Positions 35,114-42,152 of a stretch of DNA of 64,000 bases are shown here, piece by piece (position 1 is the stretch's first letter; every line of letters begins with the position of its first letter). The translations under genes and the position numbers were made by a program. The stretch is from positions 3,410,001-3,474,000 of the forward strand of contig NZ_JAUTAY010000001.1 in the NCBI RefSeq assembly GCF_030818795.1, written 5' to 3'. This stretch comes from Microbacterium sp. SORGH_AS_0862 (GTDB lineage: Bacteria; Actinomycetota; Actinomycetes; Actinomycetales; Microbacteriaceae). The notes below the pieces were generated by a model. The model made no database searches and was not told the origin of the DNA. It saw only the letters and a program-made list of their open reading frames with translations.

Positions 35114-35827
35114 ATGTCCGATATCACCGTCGTCCTCGTCCACGGCGCCTTCGCCGAGTCCTCGAGCTGGAACGGCGTCCTCACCCTCCTGCAGGATGCG
35201 GGCGTCGACGCGATCGCGACGCCGAATGCGCTGCGCAGCGTGACCACGGATGCCGAGAACGTGCGTCGCCTCGTGGACTCGCTGCCCCGCGACGTGCTGC
35301 TGGTAGGCCACTCGTACGGCGGTGCGGTCATCATCGAAGCCGGCGCAGGAAACGTCAAGGTCAAGGGACTCGTATACGTTGCGGCCTTCGCACCCGACCA
35401 CGGCGAAAACGCTCTCGACCTGACGGGTCAGTTCCCGGGCAGCACCCTGGGTGAGCGCGTGCGCCCGTATCCGCTCGGCGACGGCACGAACGATCTCGTC
35501 GTCGACCGCGCGCTGTTCCCCGACCAGTTCGCCGCCGACGTACCGCTCGAGGTCGCGAAGCTGTCCGCCCTCGCCCAGCGCCCGGTCCGGGACTACGCCC
35601 TCGGCGAGGGCCTGCCCGCCGAGACGCCGGCATGGAAGACTCTCCCGTCGTGGTTCGTCTACGGCACGGGCGACAAGAACATCCCCGAGGCCGGGCTCGC
35701 GTTCATGGCGGAGCGTGCCGGCTCGCGCGGCACCCGCGTGATCGACGGTGCGTCGCACTCGGTCATGGTCTCGAACCCCGGGGCGGTCGCTGAACTGATC
35801 AAGACGGCACTCGCAGAGCTCGCCTGA
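35114..35827 (+). CDS. Alpha/beta hydrolase
   Basis: A 237-aa single-domain hydrolase. It has the oxyanion motif LVHGAFAESSSW (8-19), the nucleophile elbow GHSYGG (about 66-71), the acid region YGTGDKNIP and the catalytic His in GASHSVMVSNP. There is no signal peptide. The ATG at 35114 has a GAGGAG site. It follows the divergently transcribed bicupin and is closed by a strong terminator. The substrate cannot be told; the family includes esterases and non-haem haloperoxidase-like proteins. Confidence 0.85.
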   Translation: MSDITVVLVHGAFAESSSWNGVLTLLQDAGVDAIATPNALRSVTTDAENVRRLVDSLPRDVLLVGHSYGGAVIIEAGAGNVKVKGLVYVAAFAPDHGENALDLTGQFPGSTLGERVRPYPLGDGTNDLVVDRALFPDQFAADVPLEVAKLSALAQRPVRDYALGEGLPAETPAWKTLPSWFVYGTGDKNIPEAGLAFMAERAGSRGTRVIDGASHSVMVSNPGAVAELIKTALAELA

Positions 35828-35835
35828 CCCTCGCG

Positions 35836-35870
35836 CCTGCCCGGCGCGGCATCATCCCGCGCCGGGCAGG
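35836..35870 (+). terminator. Terminator after hydrolase gene
   Basis: The arms CCTGCCCGGCGCGG (35836-35849) and CCGCGCCGGGCAGG (35857-35870) form a perfect 14-bp stem with a 7-base loop, starting 9 bases after the stop codon. Confidence 0.75.
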
Positions 35871-35954
35871 GATCGGCCGGGTGGAGCAGGTCCGGTGACG
35901 CGACAGCTGCACGACGGATGAGGGATTGAGCGCCACACCGACCGCAGGAGGCCT

Positions 35955-35980
35955 CATCTGCACCACGTCTCGTGCAGATG
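35955..35980. repeat. Inverted repeat in gene-free stretch
   Basis: CATCTGCAC (35955-35963) and GTGCAGATG (35972-35980) pair perfectly over 9 bp with an 8-base loop. It lies in the roughly 180-base gene-free stretch between the hydrolase terminator and the tRNA operon terminator. No reading frame or tRNA explains it. Confidence 0.45.
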
Positions 35981-36022
35981 TCGCATCTCCCGGGCGCCAC
36001 GACGTCTGCGCGAGACGGGTCC

Positions 36023-36040
36023 GTGGGTCGTACGACCCAC
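36023..36040. repeat. Perfect 18-bp palindrome near tRNA cluster
   Basis: GTGGGTCGTACGACCCAC is fully self-complementary with no spacer. It lies 15 bases beyond the terminator of the tRNA operon (in minus-strand direction). It could be an operator or the foot of an extended terminator; no adjacent promoter is obvious. Confidence 0.45.
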
Positions 36041-36054
36041 CCCGGAAACGAGAA

Positions 36055-36076
36055 AACCCCCGGATAACCGGGGGTT
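36055..36076 (-). terminator. Terminator of the Gly-Cys-Val tRNA operon
   Basis: On the minus strand AACCCCCGG-TTAT-CCGGGGGTT is followed by TTCTCG. It begins 7 bases after the end of tRNA-Val. It is a clear intrinsic terminator. Confidence 0.8.
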
Positions 36077-36082
36077 CTTCGG

Positions 36083-36154
36083 TGCGCGATACTGGGATCG
36101 AACCAGTGACCTCTTCCGTGTCAGGGAAGCGCGCTACCGCTGCGCCAATCGCGC
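36083..36154 (-). tRNA. tRNA-Val (GAC)
   Basis: It folds as a standard cloverleaf: acceptor GCGCGAT/ATCGCGC, D arm GCGC..GCGC, anticodon stem CTTCC/GGAAG with loop CTGACAC (anticodon GAC), and T arm ACTGG-TTCGATC-CCAGT. The discriminator is A. CCA is not encoded. It is the last of three tRNAs on this strand. Confidence 0.95.
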
Positions 36155-36180
36155 CTGTACAGGCTGTTCAGTTATGGGCG

Positions 36181-36251
36181 AGGTGGCGACGGGATTCGAA
36201 CCCGTGTAAACGGCTTTGCAGGCCGGTGCCTAGCCGCTCGGCCACGCCACC
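36181..36251 (-). tRNA. tRNA-Cys (GCA)
   Basis: Acceptor GGTGGCG/CGCCACC, anticodon loop CTGCAAA within CGGC stems (anticodon GCA), T arm ACGGG-TTCGAAT-CCCGT, and discriminator U as expected for cysteine. CCA is not encoded. Confidence 0.95.
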
Positions 36252-36306
36252 GTGTGTGGTTCGACCCACGTGACGTGATCTCCCCGGAGGGAGATCCCCG
36301 CACTCG

Positions 36307-36379
36307 AGCGGATGACGAGACTCGAACTCGCGACCCTCACCTTGGCAAGGTGATGCGCTACCAACTGCGCTACATCCGC
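36307..36379 (-). tRNA. tRNA-Gly (GCC)
   Basis: Acceptor GCGGATG/CATCCGC, anticodon stem CACCT/AGGTG with loop TGCCA region (anticodon GCC), T arm with GTTCGAGTC, and discriminator U. It is the first gene of the Gly-Cys-Val tRNA operon. CCA is not encoded. Confidence 0.95.
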
Positions 36380-36413
36380 ATTTCGTTCCCGATCTCTCGG
36401 GCACTTGGAAAAC

Positions 36414-36441
36414 ATTATCCCAACTCCGACGCTTCGCAAAA
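36414..36441 (-). promoter_or_regulatory. Promoter of the tRNA Gly-Cys-Val operon
   Basis: On the minus strand a -35-like TTTTGC (36436-36441) and a -10 GATAAT (36414-36419) are 16 bases apart, about 35 bases before the mature tRNA-Gly end. The AT-rich -10 stands out in this GC-rich region. Confidence 0.6.
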
Positions 36442-36498
36442 CCGAGACGGGCCCGCGCGTGTCTCGCGGTCTGGTCAACGGAGCCCGCCCGCATCCGG

Positions 36499-36504
36499 TA
36501 TGCT
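36499..36504 (+). promoter_or_regulatory. -10 element of tRNA-Val (CAC)
   Basis: TATGCT lies 23 bases before the mature 5' end of the plus-strand tRNA-Val. No convincing -35 is visible, so confidence is modest. Confidence 0.4.
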
Positions 36505-36527
36505 CGATTCTCGGACCCACGGGTCAT

Positions 36528-36603
36528 GGGCGATTGGCGCAGTTGGTAGCGCGCTTCCTTCACACGGAAGAGGTCATCAGTTCGAGTCTGGTATCGCCCA
36601 CCA
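36528..36603 (+). tRNA. tRNA-Val (CAC)
   Basis: Acceptor GGGCGAT/ATCGCCC, anticodon stem CTTCC/GGAAG with loop TTCACAC (anticodon CAC), and T arm ATCAG-TTCGAGT-CTGGT with one G-U pair. Unlike the three minus-strand tRNAs nearby, CCA is encoded (36601-36603). Its D and anticodon arms are nearly identical to those of the tRNA-Val (GAC) 370 bases away, suggesting an old duplication. Confidence 0.95.
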
Positions 36604-36607
36604 TGAA

Positions 36608-36630
36608 AGCCCCCGGTTCAGCCGGGGGCT
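36608..36630 (+). terminator. Terminator of tRNA-Val (CAC)
   Basis: AGCCCCCGG-TTCAG-CCGGGGGCT forms a 9-bp GC stem and is followed by TCGTGTTTT. It begins 4 bases after the CCA end and may also close the converging small membrane gene. Confidence 0.85.
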
Positions 36631-36660
36631 TCGTGTTTTCCCGGGCTGCCCGCACCGTCG

Positions 36661-36912
36661 TCACGGAGTCCTTCGCCGAAGAAATCGGTAACCCGTGTAG
36701 GCGGCGAGGAGCGCCCACACGGCCCAGAGGATCCAGACACCCGCCACGCCCACGACCGGTCCGCTCGTGCAGTAGCTTGCGTCGGGGTCCGCACCCGAGT
36801 CGTAGCAGACTCCCTGGCTGGAGGTCGTGATGAACAGGACGACCGCGGCGCCGATGAGGACAAGCGCTCCCCAGACCAGTCCGCGGAGAGCCGACCTCCA
36901 TGTTCGCCGCAT
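36661..36912 (-). CDS. Small two-TM membrane protein
   Basis: An 83-aa protein: a basic N-terminus, TM1 at about 12-30 (LVWGALVLIGAAVVLFITT), an extracytoplasmic loop with two cysteines (GVCYDSGADPDASYCTSG) that could form a disulfide, TM2 at about 52-74, and a basic RFLRRRTP end. The start is the ATG at 36912. No family is recognised. It is divergent from the pentapeptide-repeat gene. Confidence 0.65.
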   Translation of the reverse strand: MRRTWRSALRGLVWGALVLIGAAVVLFITTSSQGVCYDSGADPDASYCTSGPVVGVAGVWILWAVWALLAAYTGYRFLRRRTP

Positions 36913-36989
36913 GGGCCGAGGCTACAGGTGAACGCGTCCGGATCCACGCCGAGCCCACGAAAAGATCCGTGACACACCAGGATGGACGC

Positions 36990-37646
36990 ATGCCGTCTGC
37001 GCCGAAGCCTCCGCAGCTGAACACGCTCCACCTCGACGACCTCGCCGAGGCAAGCCCTGAGGAGTTGCATCCCGGGGCGACGCTGACCGGCAGGAGCCTC
37101 GGCGTCGACCAGCGCTCACCCGTCGATCTCACCGACACCAGACTCGACGGCGTCCGCTTCGATCGATTCGTCGCCCCCGAGCTGCGCCTGCGCGGCGCGG
37201 GCCTGCTGGAGGTCGCGTTCGACGCCCTCGACGTCCCCGTCGTGGACGCCGCGCGCACAGACTGGTCTGACGCCCGCCTCAGCGGCCGTGTCGGAGCTCT
37301 CACCGCGTACGACAGCTCGCTGCGCAGCATCCACTTCACCGGATGCCGGCTGGGCTTCGTGAACCTGCGCGGCGCAGAGCTGCTCGATGTCCAATTCACG
37401 GACTGCTCGATCGACGAACTCGATCTGGGCGAGACGCGATGCCGTCGGGTGCGGTTCACGGACACGCGGATCGCCTCACTCGAGGTGCCTCGCGCATCCT
37501 TGACGAACGTCGACTTCCGAGGCGCGACGCTCTCGGCTGTCTCGGGCGTCGGCCATCTGTCCGGTGCCACGATCACCCACGAGCAGGCGCTTCAGTTGGC
37601 GCCGCTCCTCGCGGCGCACGTCGGGATCTCGATCAGCGACGATTGA
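36990..37646 (+). CDS. Pentapeptide-repeat protein
   Basis: A 218-aa protein made mainly of degenerate A(D/N)LXX-type pentapeptides, for example DLTDTRLDGVRFDRF, GFVNLRGAELLDVQFTDCS and TNVDFRGATLSAV, which should fold as a right-handed quadrilateral beta-helix. It is shorter and less regular than the Qnr/MfpA gyrase-protecting proteins. I start it at the ATG at 36990 (MPSAPKPPQ); an in-frame GTG at 36969 is possible. The last helix resembles LSGATITHEQALQLAPLLAAH of predicted chromosomal homologues. The role is unknown. Confidence 0.8.
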   Translation: MPSAPKPPQLNTLHLDDLAEASPEELHPGATLTGRSLGVDQRSPVDLTDTRLDGVRFDRFVAPELRLRGAGLLEVAFDALDVPVVDAARTDWSDARLSGRVGALTAYDSSLRSIHFTGCRLGFVNLRGAELLDVQFTDCSIDELDLGETRCRRVRFTDTRIASLEVPRASLTNVDFRGATLSAVSGVGHLSGATITHEQALQLAPLLAAHVGISISDD

Positions 37647-37649
37647 CGC

Positions 37650-38111
37650 TCATCGCCACCCGAAGCGCGCGCGCAAGGCGTCCGCGACGCGGGCGAAGCG
37701 CACCGCGTCCAGCGCCGCCCCCTCACGGCGCAGTCCCGCGTGGGACACACTGTAGAGCTGATCGATGTCGGCCCATGACGGGCGGCGCTTCGGGTCCCAC
37801 CCACCTGCTCCCAGAGCGACGTACGCGTCAGAGCCCGGATGCGCACGACTGGTGAGTTTGACCGCGTAGACACGGTCGCGGCTCTGACGTGCGATGACGA
37901 GCACGGGACGGTCCTTACCGCGCCCATCACGTTCGGCGTACGGCACCCATGTCCAGACGATCTCCCCCGCATCCGGGATCCCATCGTGACGCGGCGCATA
38001 CGCGAGCCTCAGACGCCCCGCGGAACGAGGATCCACCTCGTAGGTCTGAGTGGACGCCGCAGGACGTACCAGGCGCAGGACACCGCGGCCGAGACGGGAG
38101 AGCAGACCCAT
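37650..38111 (-). CDS. PemK/MazF-family protein without visible antitoxin
   Basis: A 153-aa protein. The C-terminal 105 residues match PemK/MazF-type ribonuclease toxins: GEIVWTWVPYAERDGRGKDRPVLVIAR (beta strands carrying the conserved GKDRPVLV), then SWADIDQLYSVSHAGLRR. The N-terminal 40 residues (MGLLSRLGRGVLRLVRPA) are a basic, amphipathic extension not found in small MazF toxins. No antitoxin gene precedes or follows: amtB lies upstream on the same strand and the pentapeptide gene is convergent. This solitary form is common in actinobacteria and its activity as a toxin is uncertain. Confidence 0.78.
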   Translation of the reverse strand: MGLLSRLGRGVLRLVRPAASTQTYEVDPRSAGRLRLAYAPRHDGIPDAGEIVWTWVPYAERDGRGKDRPVLVIARQSRDRVYAVKLTSRAHPGSDAYVALGAGGWDPKRRPSWADIDQLYSVSHAGLRREGAALDAVRFARVADALRARFGWR

Positions 38112-38157
38112 CGGGCCAGCCTATCCAGCCCGACGGATGCCGCAGATGCCGAAAGGA

Positions 38158-38187
38158 GAGGGCGCCGCGGTGATCCGCGACGCCCTC
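38158..38187 (-). terminator. Terminator after amtB
   Basis: GAGGGCGCCGCGG (38158-38170) and CCGCGACGCCCTC (38175-38187) pair over 13 positions with one G-U, closing a 4-base loop. It lies 20 bases beyond the amtB stop, before the PemK/MazF-like gene. Confidence 0.75.
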
Positions 38188-38206
38188 CCCTGCTGGAGAC
38201 GATGAG

Positions 38207-39433
38207 TCAGGACTGCTCGGCGAGCGAGTAGCCTTCCTCGCCGTGAACCGTGGAGTCCACGCCGGCGAGCTCGTCCTCGTTCTTGATGCGGAAGCCGATG
38301 GTCTTCTCGATCGCGAAGCCGATGATCCAGGCCACCACGAAGGAGTAGACCAGCACGCCCACCGCGGCGATGACCTGCAGCACGAGCTGCTCGTAGTTGC
38401 CGCCGACGAACAGGCCCGTCTCGGTTGCGAAGAAGCCGAGGTAGATCGTTCCGATCAGACCACCGACGAGGTGGATGCCGACCACATCGAGCGAGTCGTC
38501 GTAGCCGAGCTTCCACTTGAGCTCGATCGCGAGAGCACACACAGCACCGGTGACGACACCGAGCAGCAGGGCCCAGCCGGGCGTGAGGTTGGCGCACGAG
38601 GGGGTGATGGCGACGAGACCGGCGACCGCACCCGAGGCGGCGCCCACCGAGGTGGCCTTGCCGTCCTTGAGCTTCTCGACGACGAGCCAACCGATGATGG
38701 CCGCGGCGGTCGCACCCAGCGTGTTGATGATGATGAGACCGACCGAAGAGTCCTCGGTGCCGAGCAGACCGAAGGTGCCCTCAGCGCCGGCGTTGAAGCC
38801 GAACCAGCCGAACCAAAGGATGGCCGCACCGAGCATGACGAGCGGCACGTTGTGCGGCTTCGTGATGCCCTTCTGGAACCCGATGCGCTTGCCGAGGACC
38901 AGCGCGAGCGCGAGCGCCGCAGCACCGGCGTTGATGTGCACGGCCGTACCACCGGCGTAGTCGATGACCGACGTCGAGAAGCCGAAGGTCTCCCCCAGCT
39001 TCATGACCCAGCCGCCACCCCAGACCCAGGCTGCGACGGGGAAGTAGACCACCGTGGCCCAGACGCCGGCGAAGATCATCCAAGCGCCGAACTTGGCGCG
39101 GTCGGCGATCGCACCGGAGATCAGGGCGACGGTGATGATCGCGAACGTAGCGCCGTAAGTGGCACCGACGAGACCGTTGTCGTCGAGGCCGCCCAGGCCG
39201 AAGTCGGAGAAGGGGTTGCCGGCGAACGACAACGGGCTTTCGACGGCGCTCATGTTGAACCCGTAGAGGATCCACAGGACGCTGACCAGGCCCAGCGCGC
39301 CGAAGCTCATCATCATCATGCTGACGACGCTCTTGGCCTTGACGAGTCCTCCGTAGAAGAACGCGACGCCCGGCGTCATGAAGAGCACAAGTGCCGTCGC
39401 AGCGACGGACCAGGCGAGATTTCCGCTATCCAT
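38207..39433 (-). CDS. amtB: Ammonium transporter Amt
   Basis: A 408-aa integral membrane protein with 11 TM segments that moves NH3/NH4+. It starts MDSGNLAWSVAATALVLFMT with no cleaved signal. It shows GVAFFYGGLVKAKSVVSMMM, DYAGGTAVHINAG with the pore His, and WFGWFGFNAG. The ATG at 39433 has GAGGAA 5 bases upstream. No glnK or glnD gene follows, unlike many actinobacterial amtB-glnK-glnD operons. A GlnR-type box lies about 120 bases upstream. Confidence 0.95.
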   Translation of the reverse strand: MDSGNLAWSVAATALVLFMTPGVAFFYGGLVKAKSVVSMMMMSFGALGLVSVLWILYGFNMSAVESPLSFAGNPFSDFGLGGLDDNGLVGATYGATFAIITVALISGAIADRAKFGAWMIFAGVWATVVYFPVAAWVWGGGWVMKLGETFGFSTSVIDYAGGTAVHINAGAAALALALVLGKRIGFQKGITKPHNVPLVMLGAAILWFGWFGFNAGAEGTFGLLGTEDSSVGLIIINTLGATAAAIIGWLVVEKLKDGKATSVGAASGAVAGLVAITPSCANLTPGWALLLGVVTGAVCALAIELKWKLGYDDSLDVVGIHLVGGLIGTIYLGFFATETGLFVGGNYEQLVLQVIAAVGVLVYSFVVAWIIGFAIEKTIGFRIKNEDELAGVDSTVHGEEGYSLAEQS

Positions 39434-39549
39434 GAAATTCCTCATCCATGTCGTGTTACTCGAGGTAATCCCAGGGCCGCAGATCGGGTCGCAGCTCCTC
39501 AGGACGTCCACAGTTTGTCGAGAAGGAGTTCCAGTGGTGCGCGAATGGT

Positions 39550-39565
39550 GTTTCGGCTTTGTTAC
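39550..39565 (-). promoter_or_regulatory. GlnR-type nitrogen box upstream of amtB
   Basis: The minus strand reads GTAAC-AAAGCC-GAAAC, an exact match to the actinobacterial GlnR pattern GTnAC-n6-GAAAC. It is 117-132 bases upstream of the amtB start. Only one full box is seen; many GlnR promoters carry two. It suggests activation of amtB under nitrogen limitation. Confidence 0.6.
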
Positions 39566-39627
39566 AGCGAGCCCGCCACGGTAAACAACAGGTTTCCCCA
39601 CACCGGGAACCCGCCAGGGATCGCGGC

Positions 39628-40662
39628 TCAGGAGTGGGTGAGCGCGATCAGTCGTGAGATGGCACGCAGGTACTTCTTGCGGTAGCCGCCCGCGAGCATC
39701 TCGTCACCGAACACCTCGTCCAACGCCACGCCGGTGGAGCGGACCGGGATCTGCGCGTCGTACGCGCGATCGACGAAGGCGACGAAGCGGAGGGCCGCGG
39801 ACTGGTCGGTCAGCTGATGTACGTCGCGGAGTCCGATGGTCGTCACGCCGTCGATGAGGCGGATGTATCGCGACGGGTGGACTTTTGCCAGATGGGCGAT
39901 GAGGCTCGCGAACTCGTCATCGGAGACGACTCCGGATCCAGCGGCCTCGGCGAGAGCGCCCTCGTATGCTCCCGGCTCCAGAACGACGGCATGGCCGTCC
40001 ACCGCGCGCTGGCGATAGTCGACGCCGTCGATGCGCAGCGTCTCGAACGAGGCCGACATCGCCTGGATCTCGCGTAGGAAGTCCTGTGCGGCGAAGCGCC
40101 CCTCGCCGAGTGCGTTCGGCGGGGTGTTCGAGGTGGCAGCCAGCTTGGTGCCGGATGCGACGAGCTCGCCGAGCAGGCGCGTCATCACCATCGTGTCGCC
40201 CGGGTCGTCCAGCTCGAACTCATCGATGCACAGAAGGTCGGAGCCGCGGAACAGCTCGACGGTCTGCTGGTAGCCGAGCGCGCCGACCAGCGCCGTGTAT
40301 TCGATGAACGAGCCGAAGTACTTCCGGCGCGCGGGCATCGCGTGATAGATCGATGCGAGCAGGTGCGTCTTGCCGACACCGAAGCCGCCGTCGAGGTAGA
40401 CGCCGGGCTTGCGCTCGGGTGAGCGGGGGGCGCGGCGGAACAGACCGCGCTTGGGTGTCTCGGCCACGGCACCGGCGAACTCACGAAGCGTCTGCTTGGC
40501 CTCTGCCTGCGAGGGGAAGGCATCATCCGCCCGGTAGGTGTCGAAGCTCGCGTCGGCGAACTGTGGTGGAGGCACGAGGGAGGCGACCATCTCGGCACCG
40601 GTCACCTGCGGCGACCGCTCGGCGAGGTGCACGAATGCGTTCTGGTGAGCGGGCGAAGTCAT
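39628..40662 (-). CDS. zapE: Cell division ATPase ZapE (AFG1-like)
   Basis: A 344-aa P-loop ATPase of the AFG1/ZapE family. ZapE binds FtsZ in E. coli and is tied to division under stress. Walker A is [16 protein letters not shown] (about 92-107) and Walker [16 protein letters not shown], followed by [15 protein letters not shown], the family motif. The ATG at 40662 has AGGA 8 bases upstream. It is a single gene, divergent from the sulfurtransferase. Confidence 0.92.
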   Translation of the reverse strand: MTSPAHQNAFVHLAERSPQVTGAEMVASLVPPPQFADASFDTYRADDAFPSQAEAKQTLREFAGAVAETPKRGLFRRAPRSPERKPGVYLDGGFGVGKTHLLASIYHAMPARRKYFGSFIEYTALVGALGYQQTVELFRGSDLLCIDEFELDDPGDTMVMTRLLGELVASGTKLAATSNTPPNALGEGRFAAQDFLREIQAMSASFETLRIDGVDYRQRAVDGHAVVLEPGAYEGALAEAAGSGVVSDDEFASLIAHLAKVHPSRYIRLIDGVTTIGLRDVHQLTDQSAALRFVAFVDRAYDAQIPVRSTGVALDEVFGDEMLAGGYRKKYLRAISRLIALTHS

Positions 40663-40784
40663 GCGGGATCCTGTGTCACACGGTTACGGAGCGGATGCGG
40701 ACGCGGCGACGCGAACCTAGGCTCGGTCGAGCGACGTGCTCACTTTACGTGCTCGGTCGCACCCCGACTGAACAGGAGATCCCC

Positions 40785-41687
40785 GTGCCCGTCGACCTCG
40801 ATGCCTCGTCCGAGAAGTTCGCCGCCTACGCGCACCCCGAGCGACTCGTCACCACGCAATGGCTGCAGGATCGCCTGGGCACTCCGGGACTCGTCGTCGT
40901 CGAGTCGGATGAGGACGTTCTCCTGTACGAGACGGGACACATCCCCGGCGCGGTGAAGGTGGACTGGCACACCGAGCTGAACGATCCCGTCGTGCGCGAT
41001 TACGTCGACGGTCACGGGTTCGCCGAGCTCCTCAGCAGCAAGGGCATCTCGCGCGACGACACCGTCGTCATCTACGGCGACAAGAACAACTGGTGGGCGG
41101 CCTACGCACTGTGGGTGTTCTCACTGTTCGGACACGAGGATGTCCGCCTGCTCGACGGCGGCCGCGACCGGTGGATCGCCGAGGGGCGGGAGATCACGAC
41201 CGAGCCCGCGAGTCGCGCGCGCACCGAGTACCCCGTCATCGAGCGCGACGACAGCGCTCTGCGCGCCTATAAGGAAGACGTCCTGGCACACCTCGGACAT
41301 CCGCTGATCGACGTGCGGTCACCCGAGGAGTACTCGGGTGAGCGCACCAGCGCTCCCGCCTACCCCGAGGAGGGCGCGCTGCGTGCCGGCCACATCCCCT
41401 CGGCGCAGAGCGTGCCGTGGGCACGCGCGGTCGCCGAGGACGGCACGTTCAAGACCCGCAAGGACCTGGATGCGATCTACCGCGATGAGGCCGGTCTGAC
41501 CGACGGCGAGCCGGTCGTCGCATACTGCCGGATCGGTGAGCGCTCCAGCCACACCTGGTTCGTCCTGAAGCACCTGCTCGGTTTCGAAGACGTCCGCAAC
41601 TACGACGGGTCCTGGACCGAGTGGGGCAGCGCGGTGCGTGTCCCCATCGTCACCGGCGCGGAGCCGGGCGAGGTGCCCGGCCGCTAG
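40785..41687 (+). CDS. Thiosulfate/3-mercaptopyruvate sulfurtransferase (tandem rhodanese)
   Basis: A 300-aa protein with two rhodanese domains (about 20-145 and 160-290). The catalytic Cys is in the second domain, in [17 protein letters not shown]; the first domain ends [12 protein letters not shown]. The GTG at 40785 has a CAGGAGAT site; TAGGCT at 40718-40723 may be the -10. Only 15 bases separate it from sufE, suggesting it donates persulfide sulfur to SufE or a related acceptor. Confidence 0.93.
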   Translation: MPVDLDASSEKFAAYAHPERLVTTQWLQDRLGTPGLVVVESDEDVLLYETGHIPGAVKVDWHTELNDPVVRDYVDGHGFAELLSSKGISRDDTVVIYGDKNNWWAAYALWVFSLFGHEDVRLLDGGRDRWIAEGREITTEPASRARTEYPVIERDDSALRAYKEDVLAHLGHPLIDVRSPEEYSGERTSAPAYPEEGALRAGHIPSAQSVPWARAVAEDGTFKTRKDLDAIYRDEAGLTDGEPVVAYCRIGERSSHTWFVLKHLLGFEDVRNYDGSWTEWGSAVRVPIVTGAEPGEVPGR

Positions 41688-41702
41688 ACGCTGCATGCGA
41701 GA

Positions 41703-42152
41703 ATGTCGCGGATGACCGACAGCGCCCTCCCCGAGAAGCTCGCCGAGATCCGCGAGGACTTCCTCGCCCTCGCCGAACCCGAACGCCTGCAGCTTCTTCT
41801 GGAGTTCTCGCAGGAGCTCCCGCCGATCCCTACGGAGTACGAGGGGCACCCCGAGTTGTGCGAGCGGGTGGCCGAGTGCCAGTCCCCCGTGTACATCGTC
41901 GTCGATGTGGATGGCGAGGGCATCGTCGCCATGCACGCCGCAGCCCCGGCGGAGGCTCCCACGACCCGAGGCTTCGCGAGCATCCTCGCCCAGGGTCTGA
42001 CCGGCCTCACGGTCGCCGACGCGCTCGCGGTTCCCGATGACTACCCGCAGAGCCTGGGCCTGACCCGCGCGGTGTCCCCTCTGCGCATCGCGGGGATGAC
42101 GGGGATGCTCCTGCGCGCGAAGCGACAGATCCAGCGCAAGAGCGGCGCGTGA
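41703..42152 (+). CDS. sufE: SufE family sulfur-transfer protein
   Basis: A 149-aa SufE-type protein (146 aa if the ATG at 41712 is used). It has LLLEFSQELPPIPTEYEGH and the persulfide-accepting Cys in VAECQSPVYIVVDVDG, matching GCQSQVW of E. coli SufE. The C-terminal part GLTRAVSPLRIAGMTGML fits. SufE normally takes sulfur from the cysteine desulfurase SufS, and actinobacterial suf operons usually carry SufU. Here it sits in an operon with a rhodanese, so another sulfur relay is likely. Confidence 0.9.
   Translation: MSRMTDSALPEKLAEIREDFLALAEPERLQLLLEFSQELPPIPTEYEGHPELCERVAECQSPVYIVVDVDGEGIVAMHAAAPAEAPTTRGFASILAQGLTGLTVADALAVPDDYPQSLGLTRAVSPLRIAGMTGMLLRAKRQIQRKSGA

Noticed and set aside
36990..37646. 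Qnr/MfpA-type gyrase-protection protein
   Set aside because: The repeats are too few and degenerate and the protein lacks the usual length and dimer C-terminus pattern; only a generic pentapeptide-repeat call is supported.
31670..38111. Genomic island or integrative element around the tRNA genes
   Set aside because: The gene content is accessory in character, but there is no integrase, transposase, duplicated tRNA end or base-composition break visible by eye.
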